Positions 20,813 to 32,572 of a stretch of DNA of 64,000 nucleotides are shown here, one piece after another. The notes under the pieces are model-generated. The model saw only the letters and a program-made list of their open reading frames with translations. It was not told the DNA's origin and did not search any database. How positions within the stretch are numbered: position 1 is the stretch's first letter; each line of letters starts with the position of its first letter. The DNA comes from Elmis aenea (taxonomy: Eukaryota; Arthropoda; Insecta; Coleoptera; Elmidae), in contig CANTFG010000007.1 of NCBI GenBank assembly GCA_947652605.1, forward strand, positions 27,609 through 91,608, given 5' to 3'. A program made the translations under genes and the position numbers.

Positions 20813-21326
20813 GGGTGTAAGAATGTATAGAGCCGTTTAGTGCCGGAGTGTAAGGCACCCAAGCGGCACAATAATGTAAAGGTTTAGATTTGGACGATAT
20901 CTGTTATATTATATTATATTATATTATATATATATTATTTGTATTAGATGTATGAAAGTAAAATGTATAAATTTGTAAGCATTCAAATTATAAATATATT
21001 ATAAAGGGTGATTCCGTTTGACTTTCCACCTCTATAACTTTGTTATTTAAGAAGAAACGCCTATAAACCTTGTATTTTAGTAAATCGCAGGAAATTATTA
21101 ATAAAATAACTCAGGATGTTTTTACTACGTTGAAATATGTCAAGACTGGCGATAGTGAACGTTTTTAAGGTATACAGGGTGTCCAGTTTAAAATGAAGTA
21201 CATGGGTATCTCGGAAACCGTTATAAATACAAAATCGGTTGAATGGGGAAAAAGTTGCGCGATTACATGCGTAACAATAATTCAGTTTTACATTTTCAAT
21301 AATTAATTTCGTTACGTAATACCACG
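20813..21326. other. Non-coding stretch with repeat ends
   Basis: A short TATAT-rich run lies at 20907-20938. GGGTGATTCCGTTTGACTTT at 21006 and ACAGGGTGTCCAGTTTAAAA near 21174 look like termini of common insect small repeats, but I could not delimit them. Confidence 0.4.
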
Positions 21327-21783
21327 ATGAAAACGAAAAATATAAATTTTCTTAAAACCTCTACATTACCTTTATTTAAAAAGATTTGTGCGTCTAATTT
21401 TCAGGATGTGGTAGTCATTCAAAATAAAATAAAATTTAATGATTTTAAAAAGGATCAAAACAGATCTAAAAAAGATAAAATAAGATTTGGAACTTGGAAT
21501 ACTAAAAGCATGATGGAAAAAAAGAGAAGTGGTAGAGAAATGATAAAACATAAAATAGAGCTTTGAGAAAACATAAACTAAAAAGAAAGAGAAATGTTTG
21601 ATCAAAATAGGTATATGTAGGAGATATTGGCTAATTTGGTCAGGGAGTATAAAAGGTTGAAGAGCGAAGGATGGGGTAAGATTAATAATAGAACCAAACA
21701 GACTGATAGATACACTAGTGGGAAAATTCATAAACGAAAGAATCCGATTGTGAAAATAAAACTATCGAATTACTCAACAATAC
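21327..21783 (+). pseudogene. Possible LINE endonuclease remnant
   Basis: A short frame carries KIRFGTWNTKSMMEKK at about 21478-21525. This resembles the opening of the AP-endonuclease domain of RTE-type and related non-LTR retrotransposons (GTWNVRS-type motif). The rest of the domain and any reverse transcriptase are missing. The copia element was inserted at its far end. The match is short, so other explanations remain open. Confidence 0.35.
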
Positions 21784-21989
21784 TGTTAGATATAAGTATA
21801 TATTATAACATGTAGCGCCATCTGTTATTATTTTGGTTATGTTAGTAGTCAACTGCTGTCATCGGCTCGCCATCTTTTTCGCTCGCTTTTTACTCGTCGT
21901 TTAGTAGTTTAGTTCATGTTTAGTTCGTTATTAAATATAGTTTACAGCTTTACACTTTTAGTTTCATTGCGTAACCTATCTGAACAACA
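21784..21989 (+). repeat. 5' LTR of the copia element
   Basis: Starts TGTTAGATATAAGTATATAT and ends ATCTGAACAACA. No difference from 26100-26305 was seen. Confidence 0.92.
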
Positions 21990-22004
21990 GGTTATGGGCC
22001 CAGG
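21990..22004 (+). promoter_or_regulatory. Primer-binding site of the copia element
   Basis: GGTTATGGGCCCAG directly follows the LTR. This is the typical Ty1/copia site complementary to an internal stretch of initiator tRNA-Met rather than its 3' end. Confidence 0.85.
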
Positions 22005-22134
22005 AACAACGCCAGTTGCGGTGTTTGAGACTGTTAAAAGTGTTTGCTAAAACGGTGGTGACTATTCATACGGCGCGACGGTAACGCGGACGCGGATCTA
22101 AAGGCGGGAAATTTGTTTTTAACTAAAAGACAAA

Positions 22135-25100
22135 ATGTCAAGTGAGGTTAGAGTAAACATAGACAAGTTGGACAGTCCTTCCGCTTGGGCTAAGTGGAAA
22201 TGGCAGATGTTGATGCAGTTTGAGCAACATGACTTGAGTTCTATTGTTGACGGTAGCAGAAAGTGTTTACCAGTGATTCCAGATGATGCAGACTCGGAAG
22301 TAAAACACAAACTATGGATTAAAGACAATGCGAAGGCCTCGAGCATAATCGCGAGTGCTTTGAGTGAACCGGTTGCAGAACTTGTGTTAACGTGCACGTC
22401 AGCCACAGACATATGGAATAGACTATGTAGTCGATATGAAAGAAGTTCGGAACAAAGACTCGACATGCTGATGGAGCAGTTTTACACGTTCACCAAAGAT
22501 GCATCAGACGACATTTCTACACACATAGCAAAACTACAAAAGATTTTTGCAGATTTGAACAGTGAGTTAATGAGACAAAAAGAAAACATCTTATCAGAAA
22601 AAATGTTGATTGGGCGAATTATGTCCACTTTGGGACAGGAGTACCACGAATTCAAAAACGTATGGGAATCTATAAAAAATAGAAACTTGAACATCTTAAT
22701 TGAGAAACTTTGTTCCATCGAACTCAGAACGACAAAACCAGGGTCAGAAGCAGGAGCTTTTGTGGCCAAAAGTTTTGGAAACAAGAAAGACTTTAAAGGA
22801 AAGCCAAAGTTTGATAAGTGGTCATGTAGAAACTGTGGAGAAAGAGGTCATTTCAAGGCTGATTGTCCGAAAGATGTGCAAAAAGGTAAAAAGCTGAACT
22901 ATGAAAAGAAATCCTTCAATAGTGGAACAGAGAAAAAGAATGGCAGCAAAGCATTTGTCGCTGATGAAAATTCTGAAATGTCAGGTTCCAGCTGGGTATG
23001 TGACAGCGGAGCTTCACAACATATAACAGCTATTATAGGGAATTTTGAGTCGTACAAACCTTTTGCGAATCCAGTTGAAATATCCCTAGCCAACAAACAG
23101 TTAATGTATGCATATGGTTCAGGCAAAATCAATGTCAAAATGCATGTTCGGAACAGATGGGAAGAGCATTACCTAGAAGACGTATGGTATGTTCCTGAAT
23201 CTGGGAGAAATCTTTTCTCAGTACATAAGAGTGCAGAACACGGTCATATAATAACCATGCACAAGAATTGTGCTGTTTTCAGACATTTTGGTGAAATAAC
23301 TGCAATAGCTAATTGGCAGAACGGTACATATATTATGGACATGTGTGTAATTCCGCCAAAAGAATCTATTCAAGCAAATGTAGCAGTAGTTCCTGATACG
23401 CTACAGGTTTGGCACGAACGCCTGGGGCATCAAAATAAAAAACATGTGCAACAAATATTAAAAAGTGCCAATATTAACATTACGTCAAAGAATTCCGAAG
23501 ATTTCTGCGATGGATGTGCGTTGGGCAAAGCACATCGTTTGCCATTTAAACCCCGTCAAGATTATCGACCAAAAGCAGTAGGTGAACAAATACATGCGGA
23601 CGTCAATGGTCCAATGTCAATAAACTCAGTTGGTGGTTCACGCTACTTTGTTTTGTTTAAAGATGACTATAGCAAGTACCGGAGGTTATTTTTTATCAAA
23701 AATAAAAGCGAAGTTTCACGGTGCTTAACACAGTTCTTAAATGAAGCAGAAAATGCAGGACACAGTGTAAAAGAATTTTTATCTGATGGTGGAACTGAAT
23801 TTGACTGCGGCGACGTTAGGAAAATTCTTTCAGATCGCGGAATAACTTTTAGACTTTCTGTACCGTATACACCAGAACAAAACGGTGTTTCGGAACGTGA
23901 AAATCGGTCGATTGTTGAACTTGCTCGGTCGATGCTCTCGGTTAGTGGACTTACTAAAACGTTGTGGGCAGAATCGTGTAATACTGCTGCTTATTTACTG
24001 AACAGAACAGGTAAAAGTTCGGAGGCAAACAAAACTCCTCTAGAATTGTGGAAAGGTAAAAAATTATTAAAATTTGATAAACTAAAAATATTTGGAACGG
24101 AGTGCTACGTGCACATACCAAAACAAACTCGAAAGAAGTGGGACAATAAAAGTGTTCGTGGACATTTTGTTGGATATACAAACTCCAATGACGGTTATCG
24201 CGTTTTTATACCTTCGAAAAATTCTGTTCGCTGTTATAGAGACATTATTTTTAAACCTGAAAAGACTTGTGTGTTAACCAAAACTAATGAAGTGATACTG
24301 GCAAGAGAAGAAGTCACAAATGATATAGAAGATATTGCTGAAAAATCTGAAGATTTGGAGGAAGAAGAATATGCTTCTAGAGCTAGTGAAAATTTGGAAA
24401 ATTCTAATGAAGCTGAAAATTCAACAAGGCAAGGTACTAGGAAAAGAGAAAAACCTGCTTGGCAGAACTCGGGAGAGTGGGCATGTTTTATCGACACAAA
24501 TGTGATGAATCCTCGTTCATTTCGAGAAGCCATGGAGTCAGACTACAAAGAAGAATGGCACAAGGCGATGAAGGAAGAAATTGAGGCGCAAAATGAAAAC
24601 TGTACCTGGGATCTAGTTAAAAAACCAAAAGATGTCAAATTGATGAAAAATCGATGGGTCTTTAAATTAAAGTCTACATCTGACGAAAGCATGAAATTCA
24701 AAGCACGTTTAGTAGCAAAAGGTTGCAGCCAAAAACCAGGAGAAGATTATGAAGAAACCTTCAGCCCAGTTGCAAGATATGACACCATAAGAACCTTACT
24801 TGCAGTAGCAGTAACTGACAAACTGAATTTACAGCAATTCGACATCAAGACAGCTTTCCTGTATGGAACACTTAATGAAGAAATCTATATGTGTCAACCC
24901 GAAGGGTTTGATGACGAGACTGGTCGAGTGTGCTTGTTGAAGAAAAGTTTATATGGACTCAAGCAGGCGCCACGATGCTGGAATAGAAAGTTCGTTGAAT
25001 TTTTAAAATCCCAAGAGTTAACAGTAAGTACAGCTGATCCCTGCTTATTTGTTCGAATTAAAAATCAGAAGAAGTTATTTGTAACCATCTATGTTGATGA

Positions 25101-26028
25101 TGGCCTAGTGGCAGGTAGTGACAAATTAGAAGTAGAAGAATTTATGAAGAACCTTCAAAGCACATTTAAGATAACGTATGGTTCATTAGATAACTTCTTA
25201 GGCATTCAAGTCATACACAATGATAATGGCTCAATCTTCATAAGTCAATCAGATTATATTAAAAGAATTCTAGTAAGATTTAATATGCAAGACGCAAACA
25301 AGGTGACGACCCCAGCAGATCGAAACACAGATGGTAATATTGAAAAATTATCCATTAAGGTGCCATATCGTGAAGCAGTGGGCTGCTTAATGCACTTAGT
25401 AGCAGCTACTCGACCTGACATAGCGTTTGCTACAAATAAAGTTGCAAGACACATGGACTCTCCAACCATAAATGATTGGAATGCAGTCAAAAGAATTCTG
25501 AAATACCTACGTGGTACAACTGAAACTGGAATTCTCTATAAAGCATCATGTAAGAAACTCCAAGCTTACAGCGACGCAGACTATGCTGGTGATCCACACA
25601 CAAGAAGATCAACCACTGGAATCGTTACTATATTGTCTAATGGAGCAATTAGTTGGGCAAGCAAGTTGCAAAGGTCAATTGCCCTTTCGACAACCGAAGC
25701 GGAATTCGTTGCAGCAAGCGAAGGCGCAAAGGAATTGATATGGCTTAACAGATTACTTTTTGATCTAGGACATTTAGTTGATTTGCCTGTATTACGAATT
25801 GATAATGCAAGTGCAATCAAACTAGCCAAAAATCCTGAATTCCATAAACGCTCAAAACATATAGAAGTTCGCTACTATTTCGTTCGAGAGAAATATCTGA
25901 ATGGTGACATCGGCCTACAACACGTCGAGAGTCAGCAACAACTAGCAGATCTTCTCACCAAACCACTAGAGAAAATTCGTTTTCATGACCTGAAGAAAGG
26001 TTTAGGACTTGGAAAAAATTGTGAGTGA
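22135..26028 (+). CDS. Gag-Pol polyprotein, Ty1/copia type
   Basis: A 1297-residue single frame beginning MSSEVRVNIDKLD. Gag (UBN2/copia type, with KWKWQM near the start) covers about 1-220 and has one CCHC knuckle, CRNCGERGHFKADC, at about 231. Protease active site is CDSGASQHIT at about 290. The pre-integrase zinc finger runs from WHERLGHQNKKH (about 426) to CDGCALGK (about 458). The integrase core residues sit in HADVNGPM (489), FLSDGGTEF (549) and PEQNGVSEREN (580). Reverse transcriptase has the catalytic YVDDGLVAGSD at about 986. RNase H has YSDADYAGD at about 1145 and TTEAE at about 1187. Integrase precedes RT, which defines Ty1/copia. No stop or frameshift is visible. The protein should be able to package, copy and integrate its RNA. 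Confidence 0.94.
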   Translation: MSSEVRVNIDKLDSPSAWAKWKWQMLMQFEQHDLSSIVDGSRKCLPVIPDDADSEVKHKLWIKDNAKASSIIASALSEPVAELVLTCTSATDIWNRLCSRYERSSEQRLDMLMEQFYTFTKDASDDISTHIAKLQKIFADLNSELMRQKENILSEKMLIGRIMSTLGQEYHEFKNVWESIKNRNLNILIEKLCSIELRTTKPGSEAGAFVAKSFGNKKDFKGKPKFDKWSCRNCGERGHFKADCPKDVQKGKKLNYEKKSFNSGTEKKNGSKAFVADENSEMSGSSWVCDSGASQHITAIIGNFESYKPFANPVEISLANKQLMYAYGSGKINVKMHVRNRWEEHYLEDVWYVPESGRNLFSVHKSAEHGHIITMHKNCAVFRHFGEITAIANWQNGTYIMDMCVIPPKESIQANVAVVPDTLQVWHERLGHQNKKHVQQILKSANINITSKNSEDFCDGCALGKAHRLPFKPRQDYRPKAVGEQIHADVNGPMSINSVGGSRYFVLFKDDYSKYRRLFFIKNKSEVSRCLTQFLNEAENAGHSVKEFLSDGGTEFDCGDVRKILSDRGITFRLSVPYTPEQNGVSERENRSIVELARSMLSVSGLTKTLWAESCNTAAYLLNRTGKSSEANKTPLELWKGKKLLKFDKLKIFGTECYVHIPKQTRKKWDNKSVRGHFVGYTNSNDGYRVFIPSKNSVRCYRDIIFKPEKTCVLTKTNEVILAREEVTNDIEDIAEKSEDLEEEEYASRASENLENSNEAENSTRQGTRKREKPAWQNSGEWACFIDTNVMNPRSFREAMESDYKEEWHKAMKEEIEAQNENCTWDLVKKPKDVKLMKNRWVFKLKSTSDESMKFKARLVAKGCSQKPGEDYEETFSPVARYDTIRTLLAVAVTDKLNLQQFDIKTAFLYGTLNEEIYMCQPEGFDDETGRVCLLKKSLYGLKQAPRCWNRKFVEFLKSQELTVSTADPCLFVRIKNQKKLFVTIYVDDGLVAGSDKLEVEEFMKNLQSTFKITYGSLDNFLGIQVIHNDNGSIFISQSDYIKRILVRFNMQDANKVTTPADRNTDGNIEKLSIKVPYREAVGCLMHLVAATRPDIAFATNKVARHMDSPTINDWNAVKRILKYLRGTTETGILYKASCKKLQAYSDADYAGDPHTRRSTTGIVTILSNGAISWASKLQRSIALSTTEAEFVAASEGAKELIWLNRLLFDLGHLVDLPVLRIDNASAIKLAKNPEFHKRSKHIEVRYYFVREKYLNGDIGLQHVESQQQLADLLTKPLEKIRFHDLKKGLGLGKNCE

Positions 26029-26087
26029 TAAGTGAAAAGCAGAGCCTTTTTTTTTGATGTTGGACATGTTCTTTTGTGCAATATAAA

Positions 26088-26099
26088 CTTAGGAGGAAG
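26088..26099 (+). promoter_or_regulatory. Polypurine tract of the copia element
   Basis: AGGAGGAAG lies directly before the 3' LTR. Confidence 0.75.
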
Positions 26100-26305
26100 T
26101 GTTAGATATAAGTATATATTATAACATGTAGCGCCATCTGTTATTATTTTGGTTATGTTAGTAGTCAACTGCTGTCATCGGCTCGCCATCTTTTTCGCTC
26201 GCTTTTTACTCGTCGTTTAGTAGTTTAGTTCATGTTTAGTTCGTTATTAAATATAGTTTACAGCTTTACACTTTTAGTTTCATTGCGTAACCTATCTGAA
26301 CAACA
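26100..26305 (+). repeat. 3' LTR of the copia element
   Basis: Same 206 bases as 21784-21989 by eye, followed by the duplicated AATAC. Confidence 0.92.
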
Positions 26306-28517
26306 AATACTATAAAATTCTAATAAATGATACCGCAGACAAAAATAGTAACTGTTATTTTACATTAAATTAGTTGTTTTTTTGTTTCTTTTTTCATAGA
26401 AAGCTTGATAAGTGATTGGTAAAATACGATTTTTCTTGATTTTGTGAACTATTTATAAAAATAGATAGGGTAAGTAATATCTCATTAGACTTTATACTTC
26501 ACAGTCCAAAAAAGGTCATCAGAATTTTTTGTCGTTTGTTAATCCCCATGCTGCTAAAAAACTTTTAAAAAAAACTTATGAAGGTCCTCGCCTCTATTTT
26601 TATTAACCTCCCCATTTTTGAATTTTAGAAGTTCAAACGTGTTTTAATGCAAACTTAGATAATGTAGAGTACTTTACAATCACCCAAAATTACAGCTTTA
26701 TGAACAGAATAGTTGATAACCCGAGCCACAGTAGACGGTAAACAAATGTTAACTCAAATTTTAAATTCTTTATATATTTTTCTCTTTTTTATTATACACT
26801 TTAAAATGTCTTAATATTTAATTTTGTCGGAATCAAACTACTGAAATGATCAGAAGTCAGAGTCGAAGTTAGTGTCGAATTTTTTTACTAACTCTGCAAC
26901 CTTGGAAACATGTTTCCTTAGTTGATATTTTTCTCATGTATGGTGGTCCTTTCCCTCAAAATTTAAACTCAAATTTTAAATCATTTCTTTATATTTATTT
27001 TTCTTTTTTATATTACACACACCATAAAATGTCTTAGTATTTAATTTTATCGGAGTCAGAAAAGAGCTCCTAAAATTATCAGGAGTCGGAGTCGACTTTT
27101 TTTTTACCGACTCCGCAGTCCTGTACTAACTAACTATCACAGAATAAAGCTTAGTTTTATATTTAAGCCAAAGATCATTTGTTTTTGGCACCATTTGGGT
27201 TTTCAAGTTAAGTAACAAAAAAACTTAGTTATTCTGTTATTCTTGTTATTCTTAATAATTTAGGCAGATAAAAGCTTTATTATTATTATTTAAGATAATT
27301 CTTTAATTGTTGTTGTTTAATACCTTTGTAATTCGAATAAAAATGCAAGAGTGTATAGTATAATTGAAAGGATGATCATAACTTCTTTGAAGGAAGGTAT
27401 AAATCTCTTTTTTTTTATATCTGCATAAACACTTACTGTTACTGATTTTAGATGGTTCTTACAACAATAAAAGTCAACCAAAATGTTAATATATGACTTT
27501 ATTAGATATAATACAAGATTTAGTACACAAATATAAAATAGGTACTGACACTAGGCATACGATACATTTTGTAAGTTTCTGTTAAATTTATATACAGGCT
27601 TAACGCGCTAGGACAGATACCTATATCCTAGTAGCGTCCAGGCACCTCACACACATCCAGACGACCGGCGGAAAAACGTATATAGGAACTATTTATTGTT
27701 AATATTCGTATTAACGCCTTTATATTGGTTCAGTTGAGCACCGATTTTCGAATTAGTTTTGGAATACAATTATTAATAACAATTTTAGAACAATGTGTAT
27801 AAGTGCTTCACACTATCATTGTTACCTCATCCCATGTTAATTTTGACCTGATTTTATAGCAACCGCATAGCGACCAAATTTTACAGCTACCCCAAGAAAA
27901 TTACCGGCATAAGGGTGTAAATTTAATTTTTGCTATGTGTTAACAGATGGATGGCATTACATTCGTGAAATGGTCTTTGCTAAAAATACATAAAACTATT
28001 GTAATGCAGATGGCCATTGATTCATATATTTAAACTATTTAAGAAGGCCACAAGCGTATTAAAAAAAAATTAAACTATTTTATTGGGCTTGCAACGAAAT
28101 ACTTGGTAATTTTTTAATTCATGGTCACAGAATGTTTGTTGTTGTATCTTGATAACTGTGAAAGGTCGATAGAACAATACAAGTAAAAGTTTTAAACAAA
28201 CACTACAATAATTAATATCACATATGAAACAGAACTTTAAAGTATGCAGACAATAAAGGGACTCTTATTGTAAATGACACAAATTATAATTTTTAAAAAA
28301 TATGTTTTTAAAAACTTAACCGACTTTTATTGAGTACACTTCATATGTTAACAAAAAAGACAGAAAACCTAAAAACAAAGACAAAGGTTTATAAAAACAG
28401 TAAAAAAATGCAATGTTTAAAAAACATTTTAACTGTTTAACCTCTTCAGAGATAATGACAAATGTGTATGTTTAATAGTTTTTAAGTAAAATATGGGTAA
28501 GCCCAGCCAATATTTTA
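26306..28517. other. Non-coding stretch with a direct repeat
   Basis: 26750-26840 and 26965-27065 are diverged direct copies, about 215 bases apart (shared words AACTCAAATTTTAAAT and AAAATGTCTTA). The second is followed by GGAGTCGGAGTCGAC and ACCGACTCCGCAGTCC, which look like the end of a hAT-type small element. The words near 26500-26620 resemble 56220-56350. No gene was found. Confidence 0.45.
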
Positions 28518-29263
28518 TAGCGTCATTCAAAAAGTTTGCAACAAATGGGAATTTTTTTTATTATCGATTTCTCAAAAAATGTTATTCTTGATAAAAGTTG
28601 GTGCATGGTTTAAAACTAATTTTAAGATAAAACAAAGTTCAATAAAATGTCAGAACACTAGATTTTAGCGATTTTTTAAATATTAACAAGAGTAAAGTGC
28701 CCTGACTTTAAGAGATACAAAAAAAGTTTATAGGAAAAAGTCATTTAGAATCTCAAAATTAGACTAGATATGAATTATGACGGTCAATTTTTAACATTCA
28801 AAAAGTCTGCAACAAATGGAAAAGTTTTTATTATTGATTTCTCAGAAAATTTTATTCTTGATAAAAGTTGGTGCATGGTCTAAAACTAATTATAAGATTT
28901 TTTTTAAATATTAAAAAGTCATAGAACACTATATTTTAACGATTTTTGAAATATTAGCAAGAGCAAGTGCCTAAAATATCTTAAAAAATAAAAATAAAAA
29001 TTTGACCGTCAAAATTCATATCTAGTCTAATTTTGAGATTCTAAATGACTTTTTCCTATAAACTTTTTTTGTATCTCTTAAAATAAGGGCACTTTATTTC
29101 AAAAATCGATAAAATCTAGTGTCCTATGACATTTTAACAACTTTTTTTTTTATCTTAAAATTAGTTTTAGACCATGCACCAACTTTTATCAAGAATAAAA
29201 TTTTCTGAGAAATCGATAATAATTCTTTTTTCCATTTGTTGCAGACTTTTTGAATGACGCTGT
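28518..29263. mobile_element. Mariner-type MITE (AGCGTCATTCAAAAAG ends), composite
   Basis: The left end reads TAGCGTCATTCAAAAAGT, and the right end inverts it as ACTTTTTGAATGACGCTGTA, with TA flanks. The terminal part continues with a shared GCAACAAATGG word. A second left end lies inside at 28796, so a shorter 468-base copy (28796-29263) is fused to part of another. Relatives occur at 1050-1135, 32573-32963 and 52962-53662. No transposase. Confidence 0.75.
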
Positions 29264-30298
29264 ATAAAGTTCATAAATAATAAAATAATACAAGATCTTA
29301 GAAATACAGTAATTATTACAGAATTGGTCAAAGTTAATCCTTAATTAAATTTTTGAGGCAATCTTAAAATGCCTTTTCACGTCCATATGAGTTTATTATG
29401 ATTTTACTTAACATTTTCTGTGTAAATCTCATTTCATAAAAATGTATGATACTTTTTTAACGACATACCATTTGACTGTGAAAAAAATCACATGGATAAA
29501 GGGCCACGGTCTGAATTGTTTGCTATATTTAAAAAAACTCTAAACAAATGATCTACAGAGAAAAAAAATATCGAAATTATTTAACAATTAAATATCCCTC
29601 CATAACGGTTTAATAAAACGCGTGCATTTAATCTAGTTATCTCTTTTCATTCAATACCATTTAGTAAAACGAGACGTTGCACTGTTCGCATGAATTATAG
29701 AATGTTTCGGCTTGCTGTGTATGTTATGTTGTAAAAACAAGTTGTTATTAAAAACAAAGGTGTAATGGATTACCTTATTCAATTACTTTAACATACCTAA
29801 TGGATATTGTAATAAGTTTGTAAATACTAGCTATTATTATTTAATTAAAACTTTGTAGCTTTTACATGAAAAATACCTTCTATTTTTTAACGTGCAACAA
29901 ACTTTCTATTTTTTAAACTTATCTTATTGTTACTATAAACAGTAGCAAATATTTGTTTGTAAAATTGACGGATGCATTTCTCTTAAATGCAACGTTCTTG
30001 TTTAAATAACGAATTTAACCGTTTGATTGGCAGGTTCAATGACCTCTCCGCCTCCAAGGGACGTGTTTAATCAAATTTTGTAAAAAAAGTTATTATTACA
30101 CAAGTAGATGGACCATTTTCATCACTTATTTAATTTTTTGAGACAATGTTTTATAGTTTTACAAATCTATAGAGATAGATGGTCTTTAAAGCAGATAATA
30201 CAAATAAAACGAACATTTCAAAAACTTTGTTTATTTCATATTTCTTATTACCCTATACTTATAGGATAATTTGTACAAAACTTTGGAAATAATAACAA
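28888..30298. repeat. Segmental duplication, copy 1
   Basis: About 1.4 kb here is nearly identical to 32573-33998, with only scattered substitutions and one-base indels. It covers the 3' half of the mariner-type MITE, unique-looking AT-rich sequence, and the last 68 bases of the recombinase-like pseudogene frame. Confidence 0.9.
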
Positions 30299-31760
30299 AT
30301 AAAATACAGGTACAATAAAATAGTTCAGTACATTTTAATATAAGTCGTTTTCCAGGAATCTCCCTGCTCGTAACTAAATAACCAAAGTTTTTCTCGACAG
30401 CGTATATTTCTTCACTTGTCCAAGGCACCTGAATGCAAAACAGAAATAGTTAACAATTATACTTATAAAATAATTTAAATTACATCTTCAAAGGCATTTT
30501 TTTTTATGCTGCATAAAATATTTTACCAACGACAATACTTACTCGTCTGTAATTTTTCCTTGGTCTGAATTTTCTACGTCTATTTCCATGGTTTTTGTTT
30601 CAGCTACTTTGCATTTCCTCTTCTACAGGTGAAAAATCTGCATTCTCCAGATCACTCGCTTCGGAACTGCTAGAAGCAGCATCCTCCTGTGGTTCGTTTA
30701 TTGAAATATCAATGTCATCCAAATTGCGTCCTTTATAAGAATCAATACTTTTGCCACCTACTGCCACCAGCAATTTACTGATTTTTGCCAAATGTATGGC
30801 TGAATCAGGTAACTTATAGTATTGTTTATGAACGGCCTGCAATGTCCTAAAAAGTTTGCAACTGCTTCCATTTCGTTTTCACGAAAATTCATGAGCTGCG
30901 TCATAGTTGCAATATGCTTTAAGTTGGTGGATCGCTTTCGGTGGCAAACTTAACCAAAGCTCTTCCACCGTCAAAATAACTATGTTCACTAGGTTTGGCA
31001 AAAAGATATGGATTGCAGTCTGGTATATCGGCTGATTTTCTATTCATAATTAATAATTCAATGTTCATTTCAGTCAATTTCGGCATTAAAACTGGTACAA
31101 TTCGTCCATGTCATGTATTTTCTTCTTGATTTGTTAAAGGTTCCATATTATTTGGACTGTGTAGTTCCTTTGTTTTCAGTTGCATCTAAAAGCACAAATA
31201 TAAATGTTTTGTAGAAAATTTTTTAAAAAATTAATCATAATTACCATAAAAGTCAGCTGCAGGGCTTAGGTGCATTTTTTTCCCCGCTTTCAATCGGCAA
31301 ATCAATGCATGGGGGTGTGAAATAACATTTACTGGAAAAACTGCTGCCAGGTGACGAACTATCATTGTATTCTAGTTCTAATAAAGGGAACAGTTTTCTT
31401 GCAGGAGGAAGCTTCGTTATAGGGAATAAACAACTTTAAGGTCTACATTTGTAGCGGACAGGAGTACTTAATACTTGAGAGTTGGAAGATGGAGGCGTGG
31501 AAGGTTCTATGTGTTTTGTTAAAATGGGAGTCGCAGGTGGCGTAATCTTTTTCAACTCACTACTTTTGAATTTTACACTTAATTGTTAATCATTGGACGG
31601 ACTTGAATTGTTCCTTTTTAGTACTACAATAAATAAAAATATTAGTGACTTATTCAATAAACAGAACTTTTCGTTACTTACATCTACGGGATGATTTAGC
31701 TTGAGGGTGTTGCAGTCGAATCTTTAAGCTTATCATTTCACTTTTGTTTCCATGACCCAA
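30231..31760 (-). pseudogene. Tyrosine-recombinase-like gene A, decayed
   Basis: Pieces read on the minus strand: an N-terminal exon near 31755-31690 (GNKSEMISLKIRLQHPQ); a Pro/Ser-rich exon near 31600-31250 with an in-frame stop after RYKCRP; and a catalytic-type region at about 31130-30600 reading RIVPVLMPKLTEMNIELL, FAKPSEHSYFDGGRALVKF, LKHIATMTQ, FLGH and HKQYYKLP. The last three look like the LRH-x-x-AT, GH and Tyr boxes of tyrosine recombinases, although the box arginine is not evident. A final exon near 30430 reads VPWTSEEIYAVEKNFGYL, a SANT/Myb-like helix. At least two frameshifts and two stops are present, so it is inactive. Relatives occur as multicopy genes in arthropods and fish (from memory). 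The zinc-finger exon seen in gene B is absent. Confidence 0.55.
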
Positions 31761-32572
31761 GAGCCCAAGACCCCATTGTTTGTCTAGATATTTAACCAAT
31801 TTTACATCTCACTATTCGGTAAGCCATGGCTGGATAAGAAGTATTGGCTAGGCTAATGGGATTTATTATAAACACATGCTTAGCTGGTTATGCACTTTCA
31901 TTTAAATTTTAGCAGAGGACAATAAGTTCCAAAATGGTACTATCCTTAAAAAAGGGGGACGTCTTTTCGTGTAGTCGTGTACATTTGTACTACTTTAGTT
32001 TATACTACCTACACATTATAGTACAAATAAGCGAAGTTTGTGTATAAAAAACTATTAAAATAATCGAACTAATATTTATGGGTATGAAGTATCGACTAAT
32101 CTTGATTGATTACCTACGTAAAAATGCATTCAATAAAAGTACAACAATTATTTGAGGTTCAACACAGTTGTTAGTTAAAGAAACATCATAGACCGACCGA
32201 TATTCATAACCTTGGCTACATCAGCTGAGAGACAGACACATTTCTACGGAAAATTATCATTTAAATAAATTTTCCATATGTCGGGTTATAACCTCTCTCT
32301 CTTTATCAACGGACAATATGATGCCAAACAAAGACAGAGAAATGTTTAAATTAATACGTACTACGTTATTATATCTGTTATATTACGTCTACATAATTTC
32401 TATGCATAGTCGTTATAGAATATATTAAAGTAATCGACCTGAACCAGTGGCGTATACAGGAGGTTTTCATGGGGGGGGAGTTAATAAAAAAAACGATATA
32501 ATATGAACCGATTAATATAAATTAAAAAATTAAAAGAAACAATTAAACCAAGAAAAACTTAAAGATAAAAAA
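31761..32572. other. Non-coding stretch between duplicated genes
   Basis: 32185-32370 is a diverged copy of 36570-36760 (shared words AAAATTATCATTTAAATAAA and TTTTCCATATGTCGGGTTA), which supports a tandem duplication of the whole gene unit. The rest shows nothing recognisable. Confidence 0.55.

Larger units (their letters stand above)
21784..26305 (+). mobile_element. Intact Ty1/copia LTR retrotransposon
   Basis: A 4522-bp element with 206-bp LTRs (21784-21989 and 26100-26305) that I read as identical. A perfect 5-bp target duplication AATAC flanks it. It has a tRNA-iMet-type primer site, a purine tract and one full-length gag-pol frame. It is probably a very young insertion. Confidence 0.93.
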
